Below, piece by piece: positions 18,772 through 28,315 of a DNA stretch of 64,000 nt. The notes below the pieces were generated by a model, which was given only the letters and a program-made list of their open reading frames with translations, was not told the DNA's origin and ran no database searches. This DNA comes from an uncultured Clostridia bacterium (lineage in GTDB: Bacteria; Bacillota_A; Clostridia; Christensenellales; Borkfalkiaceae): NCBI GenBank assembly GCA_934292955.1, contig CAKQXZ010000001.1, forward strand, positions 28,717 through 92,716. Reading direction: 5' to 3'. Position 1 is the stretch's first letter, and each line of letters starts with the position of its first letter. The position numbers and the translations under genes are program-made.

Positions 18772-21700
18772 TCACCCCCACAGACTGCCGGAGTTCGATT
18801 TATTACTCTTTTTCGCGCCGTATTTTTCGGTATACGCTTTGGCGGCGGAAGAAAGTTCGGCATCGGTGTAATAAACCGCGTAAAGTCTGGTGCCGGGCTT
18901 GAGCAGACTAAGGTCGGAATCGCGGAACCCCTTGCCTTTAAGGAAGGTGGGGAATTCGCCGCGCTTATACGACCAGCCGCTGAGTTTTACCGCGCCTATA
19001 TCGGTATCGTCGTCTTCGGAATCTTCGCCCGCGGTCGGGTTAGTTAAAAATTCTTCGGGAATTTCGCCGCTGCCGACGATGATATACACTATTCTGCCCT
19101 GATCGTCTCTTTCGCAATACCAGTCGGGGTCGTTCCATACGGCGTATAAAACGGTACCGACGGGCGCGTCTTTGACGGTGGTTTCGGAATAAGCGAATTC
19201 GCCGTTTTCGGTAAGCGACCAATGCGCGAAAATTTTACCCGCTCTTCTCGGAGCGGAAAGCGAACGATAAATATTGGTACCCGTGAAAGTATCTTTTCCG
19301 ACGGTGAGCGAAACGACGTAAGTCTTGCTTTCGTCGAGCGTGCAACCCCAGACTACGGGGCGTTGAGCCGAGTTCCATTTTACCGACCAGCCCGAAGGAG
19401 CCGATTGATATTCGGTGTAAACGGTGATATTGTCAAGCCCGTAGAACGCGTGCGCGCCGAGCGTTTCGACATTTCCGGAAAGAGTTACCGACTCTGCGCC
19501 GTCGATGCCTTTATATGCGTATTTTCCGATATACTTAACGGAAGCGGGCAAATCGATAAAGCCGAGTTTGTCGTCTGCGAAAAACGCGTAGTTATCGATG
19601 TAGTTTACGCCCTTTATTCCGTCGTCCGTTTCTTCGGTTTCGAAAACGACCGAAGTGAGTTGCGGGCATTTATAGAAGGCTTTTGCGCCGACGTACATAA
19701 CCGACGACGGGAAAGTTACTTCTCTGAGCGAATGGCAGCCGTAGAAAGCCGCGCCCATAACGTACTGAAGTCCGTCGTTAAAATTAACCCGAGCAAGATC
19801 TTCGCATTCGAAAAACGCATAGTATCCGATAACCGTCATAGTATCGGGCAATTCGAGTTTGGTAAGAGCGAAGTTCCCGTAAAAAGCATACGAACCTATC
19901 GACTGAATTCCGCTTGCCGACATATCGATATCGGTAAGGCTGTAGCAGAAAGCAAACGCCATTGCGGGAATACTTTTGACTTTTGTGTTTTTGAAACTGA
20001 ACGTTTTAAGCGATTCGCAGTCGAAAAACGCGTACTGACCGATCGATTCGAGAGCAACCGTAAAATCGTTGCCGCCGTACATACTTACGCTGCCGAGCGA
20101 AGTGCAACCGTAAAAAGTATATGGTCTGATTTCTTTAAGACTGTTAGAGATTTCGAAACTCGAAAGCGAAGTACAGCCGTAAAACGCGCCCGCACCGATA
20201 TATCGAAGATTTGCCGAATTGCTTATCGTTCTTAACGAGTCGACGTTCATGAACGCGTAGTCGGCTATACCCCTTGCCTGATAATTGTCGCTATCGCCGC
20301 CGCAATCGACGGTGGATATCTTGACTTCGGTTTCGTCGCCCGAGTCTGTATTGGTATCGACTATCCAGTAGTACTGTTTACCCGCACTCGCGCTTTTTCT
20401 TACGATTTCTATTCTGACAACGCCGTCCTTGGGCAAACCTTCGGTGGTGCCGTCGTCTTTGGCGGCGTCTTCCCAAATTTTTGTTTTTCTGAACGCCGCA
20501 TAACCGATTTTTTCGACCGATTCGGGTATTCTGTTGACCGTTCTGTCGCCGTTGCCGTCGTCGATAAGATAGTCGAGCGACGAACATCCGTAAAAGGCCT
20601 GAGCGCCTATTTCCTTAAGTCCCGACGGCAGATAAATCATTTTAAGACCGTCGTTCACAAAACACGACGCGCCGATTTTTATAAGCTGACTCGACTCTTC
20701 CGTCCTGAACGTTTCGAGCGAAGAACATTTCGAGAACGCTTGCTGCCCGAGATATCTGACGGTAGCCGGCAAAACGACGGTTTTTAATCTCGTGCAGTTG
20801 TAAAAACAGCCCTGCGCGATTCCGATAAGTCCGCCTTTGCTATCAAGTTTATCGCCTAAAACGGTGGCGTTCAACGCGGGCAGATTTTCTTTGGTAGTAA
20901 GGTCTTTTCCGTCGGTGTATTCGACAAGCCATCTGTCGATAAAAATGAAGTTACGAAGACCGTTAGTCGCATTGTAATCAACCTGATCGGTATATTCTTT
21001 CGTGCCTTTGAAAGCGTCCGTTCCGATTTCCTGAACGGTTTCGGGAATCTTTATGTTGGCGAGTTTCGAGCAGTTATAGAACACTTGCTGACTTATTTCG
21101 GTAAGTTTATCGGGTAACGTTATGTCCGTCAGTTCGGAACAACCCGCAAACGCTTTCACACCGAGAAAATCGAGCGCGGAATTTCTGCTTATCGCTACTT
21201 CTCTGAGTTTGACGTTATTTCTGAAAGCTTCGCTGTTGATGTAGGTAACGTTGTCTTTTATCGTGACCGTTTCGAGTTCGGTCATTTTCGAAAACGCCAA
21301 CTTGTCAATGCCTGTAAGTGTTATGGGAAGTTCGAGTTCCTTAACCGAACTGCATTCGGTAAACGCCCCTTCGGCTATGACGGTTACGCCGTCATACTGT
21401 TTGGAGCCGTCGTCGAGTTCTGTTTCCTTTACGTCGAAGATAACTTCGGCAAGATTACGGCAGTATGCAAAAGTGTATTGTTCGATAGTATCGAGCCCGG
21501 ACGGAACGGTTATCGTTTTTAACGCCGAGCAGTTCTGGAAAGCCGATTGCCCGAGATAAAGAAGGTCGGACGGCAAATCCACTCTCTGAAGTACGGTGCA
21601 GCCGTAAAACGCTTCGTTCGCAATGGTCGAAACGTTCGCGCCCACTTTAAGAACCGTTATTCTCGTGCTGTTTTTGAAGGCGCGTTCGCCTATTGTAAGA

Positions 21701-22158
21701 ACGGGTTTTCCGCGGTAGTATTCTTCGATTTCGACTTCGCCGCTCGCCTTACCCGCCGCGGTTACCGAATACGCCGTGTCGTCTTCGATGAGTTTGTAAA
21801 CAAGTCCGGTGGAATACCCCTTGCTGAAGTCGATACGCTCAGTCCAGTCGGAATTTTTTTTATCTCTGCCGTTACCTATCGCACAGACTTTGACGTAGTA
21901 ATTCCCCTGTTCGAGATCGTCCAGAGAAAAATATGTTTCACCCGTCACGGTTTCTTTCACCACACCACTTTCGTTCTCTATAGAAACGCGGTACCCGCGC
22001 GAAAGCTCGATTTCCGTCCACGATAAAACGTTTTCTTCGTCGATACCTGTAATAGACGGAGTTTTGAGTTTACTTGACGACGAACACCCCGCATAAAGCA
22101 GCAGAGAGCATACGAACGTGCAGGCAAAAAGAACTATTAGCAAAGACCGTTTTTTCAT
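18772..22158 (-). CDS. LRR_5 (BspA-type) surface lipoprotein
   Basis: This 1128-residue lipoprotein has its lipobox cysteine at residue 25 (LLYAGC), followed by a serine-rich linker. An FN3-like domain (about 30-110, 'LSWTEIELSRGYRVSIEN') comes next. About 140-940 is a BspA-type LRR_5 array with many 'IGxxAFxxCxxLxxVxLPxxL' units. One InlB-type repeat follows at about 945-1035 ('GKIFAHWSLTENGEF ... LYAVWN') and a second near 1070-1110. There is no catalytic motif. It lies 135 bp after the second VWA protein, separated by a palindromic repeat and a strong hairpin, so it may be a partly uncoupled last gene of the MoxR-VWA operon. The start is set by AAGGAGA directly upstream. BspA-like LRR proteins commonly bind host proteins or other cells, so that role is inferred. 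Confidence 0.9.
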   Translation of the reverse strand: MKKRSLLIVLFACTFVCSLLLYAGCSSSSKLKTPSITGIDEENVLSWTEIELSRGYRVSIENESGVVKETVTGETYFSLDDLEQGNYYVKVCAIGNGRDKKNSDWTERIDFSKGYSTGLVYKLIEDDTAYSVTAAGKASGEVEIEEYYRGKPVLTIGERAFKNSTRITVLKVGANVSTIANEAFYGCTVLQRVDLPSDLLYLGQSAFQNCSALKTITVPSGLDTIEQYTFAYCRNLAEVIFDVKETELDDGSKQYDGVTVIAEGAFTECSSVKELELPITLTGIDKLAFSKMTELETVTIKDNVTYINSEAFRNNVKLREVAISRNSALDFLGVKAFAGCSELTDITLPDKLTEISQQVFYNCSKLANIKIPETVQEIGTDAFKGTKEYTDQVDYNATNGLRNFIFIDRWLVEYTDGKDLTTKENLPALNATVLGDKLDSKGGLIGIAQGCFYNCTRLKTVVLPATVRYLGQQAFSKCSSLETFRTEESSQLIKIGASCFVNDGLKMIYLPSGLKEIGAQAFYGCSSLDYLIDDGNGDRTVNRIPESVEKIGYAAFRKTKIWEDAAKDDGTTEGLPKDGVVRIEIVRKSASAGKQYYWIVDTNTDSGDETEVKISTVDCGGDSDNYQARGIADYAFMNVDSLRTISNSANLRYIGAGAFYGCTSLSSFEISNSLKEIRPYTFYGCTSLGSVSMYGGNDFTVALESIGQYAFFDCESLKTFSFKNTKVKSIPAMAFAFCYSLTDIDMSASGIQSIGSYAFYGNFALTKLELPDTMTVIGYYAFFECEDLARVNFNDGLQYVMGAAFYGCHSLREVTFPSSVMYVGAKAFYKCPQLTSVVFETEETDDGIKGVNYIDNYAFFADDKLGFIDLPASVKYIGKYAYKGIDGAESVTLSGNVETLGAHAFYGLDNITVYTEYQSAPSGWSVKWNSAQRPVVWGCTLDESKTYVVSLTVGKDTFTGTNIYRSLSAPRRAGKIFAHWSLTENGEFAYSETTVKDAPVGTVLYAVWNDPDWYCERDDQGRIVYIIVGSGEIPEEFLTNPTAGEDSEDDDTDIGAVKLSGWSYKRGEFPTFLKGKGFRDSDLSLLKPGTRLYAVYYTDAELSSAAKAYTEKYGAKKSNKSNSGSLWG

Positions 22159-22191
22159 TGTATTCTCCTTGTATTCTCCATCGTATTCTTC
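22159..22191 (-). promoter_or_regulatory. Triplicated 11-bp unit carrying tandem ribosome binding sites
   Basis: Directly upstream of the 1128-residue lipoprotein start, the plus strand reads TGTATTCTCCT, TGTATTCTCCA, then a diverged TCGTATTCTTC. On the mRNA this makes two GGAGAATACA units in tandem, each with a Shine-Dalgarno core. Slippage in this array would move or add ribosome binding sites. Confidence 0.65.
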
Positions 22192-22220
22192 ATAAATCTC
22201 CGACTTTTTCTTTTTTCAAA

Positions 22221-22253
22221 GCAACTCGCTTTATGTGTATAAAAGCGAGTTGC
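22221..22253 (-). terminator. Perfect 12-bp hairpin after the second VWA gene
   Basis: GCAACTCGCTTT (22221-22232) and AAAGCGAGTTGC (22242-22253) pair completely around a 9-nt loop. It lies about 40 bp beyond the stop at 22294. The T-run on the minus strand is short (TTTG), so termination may be partial and allow read-through into the LRR lipoprotein. Confidence 0.6.
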
Positions 22254-22271
22254 CGTAATTGCGTTTTAGCC

Positions 22272-22299
22272 CGATAATCGACCTATAAGCCGATTATTG
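22272..22299. repeat. Dispersed 28-bp palindromic element, copy A
   Basis: The element begins CGATAATCG, has the centre ACCTATAAGC and ends CGATTATTG, so the outer arms are inverted repeats with one mismatch. It overlaps the TAA stop of the VWA gene ending at 22294. A closely similar copy overlaps the moxR stop at 28310. Confidence 0.7.
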
Positions 22300-25206
22300 A
22301 CCATTTTTCTTTTCTTTGGATTCGCGAATAAGTTCGTGTATCCACTTGAATTTGAACTTTCTTACCGCTATGTCGAGCAGGAACGCTATTATCGAAACGA
22401 TTATAAACAAAGTTCTCGGATCGTACACATGGTGGTTGAACGGATCGAAGTTGTCGAATACCGAGTTAAGACCCTTTGCCGTCGTAATAACCTGCCCGCC
22501 GCCGCGAGACGCGATGTTATCGAGCAGTTTATTCGCCGCGTCTTCGTTATCGGCAAACATGTCGTATTCCGCCGAGTAAGAGAAGCTCTTGTAAATTTCG
22601 GTTACGCGAACGTTTTCTTCTTCGTCGGTAACTTTAACGGTGATTTTGTAAACGCCCGCTTCACGTACGACGAAAGTACATCTGCTGAACAGATTTTCCG
22701 CGCTGAAAGCCGAAGTTACATAAACGTCCGCGGTCGTATCGGACGAATTTTCAAGCAGCGACACCTGCCCGAAAGACGTCGAATTTTCTTTGGTTATATA
22801 CGCCTCGAGTTTCTCGTTGTCGTTCTTGTAAACGTTCAGCGTGTTGATATAGTTATCTTCGGTAAGTTTTGCGTTGACTTCGCCCGCGATCATTCGCGTT
22901 TCGGGCATAAGCTCCCTTACTATTCCGTAAATCAACTGCTGACCGGACTTGGTTGTAAATATACCCTTACCGCTCGTTCCGTAATCGGATTTTGTGTAAG
23001 AATCGTCGGTACCTTTAAGGTCGCACATAAAACTGCCGACCGTACCCTTTCCGTAGCTCCAATAAGCGTAGACAGGCGAACGATAGTTATCCGCAATGAC
23101 GAGCGTGGCGTTTTTCTTTATTCTTCCGCCGTAAAACGCTCCTAACGCAAAACCGAGTTTTCGTGTGGATAATACTTCGCCGTTATCGTCGGTTGCGGTC
23201 TGCGTTTCAACGCCGTTAAGCACGGGGTCGGACGCACGGTTGACCACGGGTACGAATACACCTTCTTTAACCGCGCCGACTTCGCCGAGACTAAGATCGC
23301 CCCTGATTTTTTTACCGATTTCTTCGTCGTTGGTTATAACGTAGGTTTTGCCGCCCGCGGCGTCGGTCATCTGCGTGACCTTGTTGTAAGCATCGCCGTT
23401 TGCCTGCATGTCGATACCGATAACCGATAGTGTAACGCCGTTGTTGCGGTATTGCATGCCCGCTTCTTTAACGTAAGGCGGGTCTTGACCTTCTTCAACC
23501 TTGTCGCCGAACAGACCGTCGGTGAGCATGATTATGTGTTTTCTTGAAATATCGCTGTTGGCGTTAAGAGCCTGAGCCGCTCTCGAAATAGCGTTGGTGG
23601 CTATCGTGCCGCCCGTGCCGCCAATTCTTCTTATCGCGTTGATTATCGTGGTAAGATTGGATCTCGGCGTGAGCGGAAGAACCTGCCCGTAAGTCGTATC
23701 GAGAGTGAATATCGCAACGTAGTCGCGGTCGGTAAGCGAATATCTGACAGCCGATTCAAGACCGACCTTCGCATATTCGAGCTTTTCGCCGCTCATCGAT
23801 CCGGATACGTCGATTATAAACGCTACGCCCATAGGCGGCGTGTAGTTGACCGCGCTTACGGGGAGCATATTCTGATAGGTTGTGTCTTTAAGGTCGCCGA
23901 GATCTTCGCGGTCGTAAACGTGAACGTTACCCTCGGGATCGTTACCGCCGACGGTCAGTAAACCGCCGCCGTATTCGGAAACGAATTTTTCAAGATCGGT
24001 TTTGAACCAATCGGGCATATCCTTGTTGGCTACGTTGTTGAGTATGACCTGATCGAAAGAATTCAGGTTGGCAGCCGCTTCGTCGAATTCGGGCGAACCG
24101 ACGACAACGGTCGTAACGTTGTATTCAAAGGGATTTTCAAGCAGGTTGGCAACCTTCTTATTGTCCGCCGCAAGCAGCGAAGCAAGATTATCCGACGAGC
24201 CTTCATACGTTTCCACAATGAGCAGTTTATCGAATTTTTCTATCATAAGATAGGTGGTAAATTCGTTGTTGCGCGCGGTCGTTTCCTGCACGGTGTTGCC
24301 GAGCGACAGTTCGACCCTTACTTCGTGGAAAGAGTCGCCCGTAAAGACGTGTTTGAAACTGAGTTCCTGCTCGCCTTCTTTAACCTGCTCTACCTGACTT
24401 ATAACGGGAGTAACAGCCGCGCCCCTTGCCGCGTTGTCGTAAATTTTTACGGTAACGGACGCGTCCGTTTTGGACTTGACGGTTACGTTAACGGTGGTTT
24501 CGGTGTTGAGCGTAATGTAATCCTGCGGGAAAGTTACGTCGCATACCTGAACTTCGCTCCTGTTGTCGTAAACGTCTTCTTCATACGGTTTTACGACGTC
24601 AACTTTTACGCCTTTTGCCGTAAGGCTGCGAACGTAAGAGAGAGCACTTTCGTCTGTTTCTTTACCGTCGGAAATAAGGATAACCTTGCTCGTGCGCGGG
24701 TTATCGATAAGCTTTTCGGCATAACGGAAAGCCGCGGCTATATCGGTTGCGTCGATATCGCAATCGGGCATGCTGCCTTTATCCTGAAAATCTTTATATC
24801 TGTTTTTCAGCGTCGCGATATCGGTCGTGGGTTCGGAGATAAGTTCCTGATCGAACCCGAACGCCACTATACCTATTTTACAGTTGTAACTTTCGCTGTC
24901 GCTTATAAGTTCGTTAACGAACATATCGCGCGACTTTATCTTGTTTTCGGCAGAGTAAGAAGCGTCTACCAGAATTATCATGCGGTTTTCGTTGTTCGGG
25001 GTTTCGTAAGTAAACTGCAAGCCCGCAAGAACGGAAATACAAAGCACCGACACGATAAGATGCAAGGTTATGGATATGATACGGTTCCTTGTTCGTCTGT
25101 AACGTTTGGCAAGACGGAAATAAGGAATAAGCGTTGCTGCGGCTGCCGCCACGATAAGGAGCATCAGCCAGGGCGATACGGTAAAAGATAACGATAAATT
25201 AGTCAT
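22294..25206 (-). CDS. Membrane protein with two VWA domains and a glutamine-amidotransferase-like region
   Basis: This 970-residue protein has two N-terminal transmembrane helices (about 12-30 and 43-62). A first von Willebrand A domain starts with a MIDAS-like DASYS at Asp81. A region near 385-430 ('QVILNNVANKDMPDWF ... YGGGLLTVGG') recalls the class-I amidotransferase-like fold seen in related proteins. A second VWA domain has the full MIDAS motif DVSGS at Asp466. A C-terminal helix (about 935-953) returns to the membrane, so most of the chain is probably extracellular. It starts 15 bp after the upstream BatA-like gene with a strong AGGGGGTGAT site. With moxR, DUF58 and batA it forms the conserved MoxR-VWA operon type; metal-dependent protein binding is the expected activity. 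Its exact target is unknown. Confidence 0.88.
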   Translation of the reverse strand: MTNLSLSFTVSPWLMLLIVAAAAATLIPYFRLAKRYRRTRNRIISITLHLIVSVLCISVLAGLQFTYETPNNENRMIILVDASYSAENKIKSRDMFVNELISDSESYNCKIGIVAFGFDQELISEPTTDIATLKNRYKDFQDKGSMPDCDIDATDIAAAFRYAEKLIDNPRTSKVILISDGKETDESALSYVRSLTAKGVKVDVVKPYEEDVYDNRSEVQVCDVTFPQDYITLNTETTVNVTVKSKTDASVTVKIYDNAARGAAVTPVISQVEQVKEGEQELSFKHVFTGDSFHEVRVELSLGNTVQETTARNNEFTTYLMIEKFDKLLIVETYEGSSDNLASLLAADNKKVANLLENPFEYNVTTVVVGSPEFDEAAANLNSFDQVILNNVANKDMPDWFKTDLEKFVSEYGGGLLTVGGNDPEGNVHVYDREDLGDLKDTTYQNMLPVSAVNYTPPMGVAFIIDVSGSMSGEKLEYAKVGLESAVRYSLTDRDYVAIFTLDTTYGQVLPLTPRSNLTTIINAIRRIGGTGGTIATNAISRAAQALNANSDISRKHIIMLTDGLFGDKVEEGQDPPYVKEAGMQYRNNGVTLSVIGIDMQANGDAYNKVTQMTDAAGGKTYVITNDEEIGKKIRGDLSLGEVGAVKEGVFVPVVNRASDPVLNGVETQTATDDNGEVLSTRKLGFALGAFYGGRIKKNATLVIADNYRSPVYAYWSYGKGTVGSFMCDLKGTDDSYTKSDYGTSGKGIFTTKSGQQLIYGIVRELMPETRMIAGEVNAKLTEDNYINTLNVYKNDNEKLEAYITKENSTSFGQVSLLENSSDTTADVYVTSAFSAENLFSRCTFVVREAGVYKITVKVTDEEENVRVTEIYKSFSYSAEYDMFADNEDAANKLLDNIASRGGGQVITTAKGLNSVFDNFDPFNHHVYDPRTLFIIVSIIAFLLDIAVRKFKFKWIHELIRESKEKKNGQ

Positions 25207-25221
25207 AACTTTATCACCCCC

Positions 25222-27357
25222 TTATATTCCTTCCCGCAGATGCAGGAACCATTCGGCGAATATAAACGCCACAAGCGCAATGGCAACGTATACGGCAAGA
25301 TCTTTGAAGAAATCTTCGTACCCCGCGCCATGATAGGGATCGTAAAGTTCGGATTCTGTAAGATTTATATTGCTTTCGCTTTCAGCCATGCGGATATAAA
25401 TATCCTGAACGAAACTCTTTTCGTCTGCGCCGTATTCTTCGCCCGAAAGCAAAGTTTTTACTCTGTAACCGCCGACTTTGGATATCGATAATTTCGCGGG
25501 GAATTCGGTAAAATTCTTCTTTGCTGAATTCGGTTCTTCGTCGTCGCTTATATCGGTACTCATGCCCTGCCGCACGGAAACTTCGTACCCCGCACAGTTC
25601 AGACCTATTTCTTCGCCTACTTCGTAAACGTACTTGTCGAGAGTAGCGGGAATGTAGTAGTTTATGAAGTTGTTTACGATAAACCCGAATTCGGGTAAAA
25701 GCGTAATGTTGGAATATTGAGCCGAGAAAGTTAACACCGCCGCCTTTTCGAACTTGTCTTTCTTGGCGGCAAAAACCGTTCTGCCGTCCACTTCCATAAG
25801 CGATTCGTAACCGTCCTGATCACTGAAAGTAAAACGATAGGCTTTGGTGACAGTTATATCTTCGGCTCTGATATTTTTCATCAGCGGATGCGACGGGTTT
25901 TTGTTTTCAAGGTTTACGGACGTATTTTTCTCAAACAATCCGGAATAATTTCCGCTTAAACCGGTAGGGAGTTCGGGTACATTGACGAGCAGCGACGCGC
26001 CGTCGGCAGGCAGATATTTGGGCGTTCTGCCTTCATAAATATAAAAGTCGTAGCCCGTAACGGGAATATCTTCGTCTTTGATATCGGGCTTTTCGGTCGT
26101 TACGACTATGTTCCAGCTATCTTTGAAGTAAGACTTTTCGGGATTGCTTAAGATATCGAGTACGGCGTTGAAGAAAGGCGTTCTGAGATCACTTACGTAC
26201 ACTATTTTCAGTTCGGGCTTTTTACAGCCGGGCAACGTGAAAGAGTTGTCTTCATAAAAGCAATCTTCAAAAGTCTTTTCGTACGGGTTTTCTACGTCGT
26301 CTTCGTTGATGATTTCGACCATAGCCGAATCGTAAGAAATTATGTTATTCGAAAGAGCGATCTCGTTTTCTCCGAGTTCGGCATCTTTATCGCTTCTATA
26401 CTTGAACGTAATGGTTTTAACTTCGTCTATGTCGCAATAAACGGCGGTTTTCGTAACGTCCAGACCGCCAGCGGTTTCCTGCCCGTTGTCGGGATTTATA
26501 AGCGAAAGTTTAACGCCGAAAGATCTCGGTGCACCGTAAGCAGACACCTTTACCGAAAACTGATATGAACCGTCGGTAAACTCCGACACGACGTCGAGTA
26601 TTCCGACGTTCCATTCGGGCGTCTGATCTTCGTCGCTCGTTTTTTCGGCTCTGCAGTTTATAATCTGCACGCTTTCGGGAACGATAAGATATTCTATATC
26701 GGTGTAAAGAAAAGTTACGGCGGACGGGTTTGCATCGAGAACTTCTTCGCATAACGTCATCGCTTTATCCATATCGGCAGCGCCGTAGCCGCAGCCTTTC
26801 AGCCCGTCGAACCCGGACGTCTCTCCGTCAAGGTCGCCTTTAAGATCGGCAAACGCGTTGTTGAATTGGGTTTCGTTTTCTTTATCTACGTGCTGAAGAA
26901 GTATTTCGGGCTGTTCGCTCGCCTTGATTACCGATACGAAGCCGCCCGCGTCAAGCACTCTTCTCGCCTGAGATTCGGCCATTTTAAGCGCACGGTCGTA
27001 TCTGCTTACGGCAACCGTCATACCCGATTCGTCTGTTTCGGTCGACTGAACGCGCATGCTTGCGGACGAGTCGAGAACGATTATTATTTCATTCTGAGAA
27101 ATCAACGCTTTAAGCTGCTTGACGGGCCCCGCCAGGATAGCGGCGCAGCACGCAAGGGTCGCGATCTGGCAGATTATAATAAGAATATCGCGCAGCTTGC
27201 TCGTGGGAATACGCTTTTTCTTATACTTAAGACTAAGCTTCCATACAAACGTACTGGATATATATTTTTGTTGGTAATTGGGGCGGATAAGGTATATGAT
27301 AATCAGGATTATTATACTTATCGCCGCCAAAAAACCGAGCGGTGTTAAAAACGTCAT
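25222..27357 (-). CDS. BatA-like VWA membrane protein
   Basis: This 711-residue protein starts MTFLTPLGFLAAISIIILII, which matches the N-terminal membrane domain of BatA-type proteins. A second helix spans about 58-77. The VWA domain follows with the MIDAS motif DSSAS at Asp96, and the C-terminus has one more helix (about 685-705). I chose the ATG at 27357 rather than an in-frame start 96 bp upstream. It gives a clean membrane N-terminus, and its ATG overlaps the DUF58 stop as ATGA, the classic coupled junction. The extra upstream residues would be arginine-rich and lie inside the DUF58 gene. Bat proteins work with MoxR ATPases and DUF58 proteins at the membrane; the process served is inferred only. 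Confidence 0.87.
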   Translation of the reverse strand: MTFLTPLGFLAAISIIILIIIYLIRPNYQQKYISSTFVWKLSLKYKKKRIPTSKLRDILIIICQIATLACCAAILAGPVKQLKALISQNEIIIVLDSSASMRVQSTETDESGMTVAVSRYDRALKMAESQARRVLDAGGFVSVIKASEQPEILLQHVDKENETQFNNAFADLKGDLDGETSGFDGLKGCGYGAADMDKAMTLCEEVLDANPSAVTFLYTDIEYLIVPESVQIINCRAEKTSDEDQTPEWNVGILDVVSEFTDGSYQFSVKVSAYGAPRSFGVKLSLINPDNGQETAGGLDVTKTAVYCDIDEVKTITFKYRSDKDAELGENEIALSNNIISYDSAMVEIINEDDVENPYEKTFEDCFYEDNSFTLPGCKKPELKIVYVSDLRTPFFNAVLDILSNPEKSYFKDSWNIVVTTEKPDIKDEDIPVTGYDFYIYEGRTPKYLPADGASLLVNVPELPTGLSGNYSGLFEKNTSVNLENKNPSHPLMKNIRAEDITVTKAYRFTFSDQDGYESLMEVDGRTVFAAKKDKFEKAAVLTFSAQYSNITLLPEFGFIVNNFINYYIPATLDKYVYEVGEEIGLNCAGYEVSVRQGMSTDISDDEEPNSAKKNFTEFPAKLSISKVGGYRVKTLLSGEEYGADEKSFVQDIYIRMAESESNINLTESELYDPYHGAGYEDFFKDLAVYVAIALVAFIFAEWFLHLREGI

Positions 27358-28253
27358 GACATTATACCAACCTTTAGTAAATCGCCGAACAGAACGCGTT
27401 CGATTGGCTCGTCGGTTCTGACGGTAACCAGCCCCACATCTCTCTTCTTGCAAAATTCGTGCATGTCGTCCGTGTAGTCTTTAAGCGCTTTGTTATACGA
27501 ATCGAGCATGCTTTTGGTTATTCTGAGTTTCATGTTGCGGAAATCGGCGGGATCGGTCGATTCCGAATCGATAAGGTTCATTCTGCCGTCGTACATAGGC
27601 TCCGCTTCTTCGGGCGAAAGCACTTGTATAAGCAGCACCTGCCGTTTTTTATAGCACAGATAGTCTACAGCCTTTTTCCAGTTACTTTCGGTAAAAAAGT
27701 CCGAAACTATTACGCTTAAACCGTTGTTTACCGTAACTTCGGGGCAGCCCGTAACGCATTTTTCGATATCGGTATCGCCTTCGAACTGAACTTCGGTTAA
27801 TGTGCTGACCGCACGGAAAAACGCCTGCTTTCCGACGATAGACCCGTAAGGATTTTCCGCCTTTTCGCCTTTCATTATGTGGAAGGTCACCCTGTCCATA
27901 TTCTGCACGGCAAGAAAGCCTAACGCGGCGGCAGCCGCCGTGGTATAACTCGCCTTGTCGGAATTATCTTTTCCCATCGAAGCAGAAAAGTCGACAAATA
28001 CCTGTACGTTCATCTGCCGTTCGTCGGTGAAAAGTTTAAGAAAGTACTTTTCAAACCGACTGAACAGGTTCCAGTCGATACGACGGATGTCGTCGCCTAA
28101 CTGATATTCGCGGAAATCGGCAAACTCCACCGTCTGCCCGTAAGTGCTGACAAGGTGTTTGCCGCCGAAATAACCCGAAAGGTTCGATCTTAAGTTTAAC
28201 GATAACGTTTCTAAACGACTGAAAAAGTTATCGTTCAAGCGTGTGTTTTTCAT
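27354..28253 (-). CDS. DUF58-family protein of the MoxR operon
   Basis: This 299-residue protein carries the DUF58 signature DFREYQLGDDIRRIDW at about residues 46-61, then a degenerate VWA-like strand with DFSAS near residue 89. The length is normal for the family. It is cytoplasmic, with no signal or membrane segment. It lies 56 bp after moxR and overlaps the BatA-like gene by 4 bp (ATGA). The ATG has GGAG upstream. DUF58 proteins accompany MoxR ATPases and VWA proteins in many phyla and are thought to link the ATPase to the membrane VWA partners; the biochemical role remains unclear. Confidence 0.92.
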   Translation of the reverse strand: MKNTRLNDNFFSRLETLSLNLRSNLSGYFGGKHLVSTYGQTVEFADFREYQLGDDIRRIDWNLFSRFEKYFLKLFTDERQMNVQVFVDFSASMGKDNSDKASYTTAAAAALGFLAVQNMDRVTFHIMKGEKAENPYGSIVGKQAFFRAVSTLTEVQFEGDTDIEKCVTGCPEVTVNNGLSVIVSDFFTESNWKKAVDYLCYKKRQVLLIQVLSPEEAEPMYDGRMNLIDSESTDPADFRNMKLRITKSMLDSYNKALKDYTDDMHEFCKKRDVGLVTVRTDEPIERVLFGDLLKVGIMS

Positions 28254-28287
28254 CTGACTTGCTCCGCCATAGTAAGCCTGTAATGCC

Positions 28288-28315
28288 CGATAACGGGCTT
28301 ATAGGTCGATTATTT
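28288..28315. repeat. Dispersed 28-bp palindromic element, copy B
   Basis: It begins CGATAACGGG, has the core CTTATAGGTCGATTATT and overlaps the moxR stop codon at 28310. It aligns with the reverse complement of copy A at 22272-22299 with few differences, including the CTTATAGGTCGATTAT block. Confidence 0.65.

Noticed and set aside
27358..27453. Upstream in-frame start (32 extra residues) for the BatA-like protein
   Set aside because: The added segment is arginine-rich and lies in the DUF58 gene; the ATGA overlap and the membrane N-terminus support 27357.
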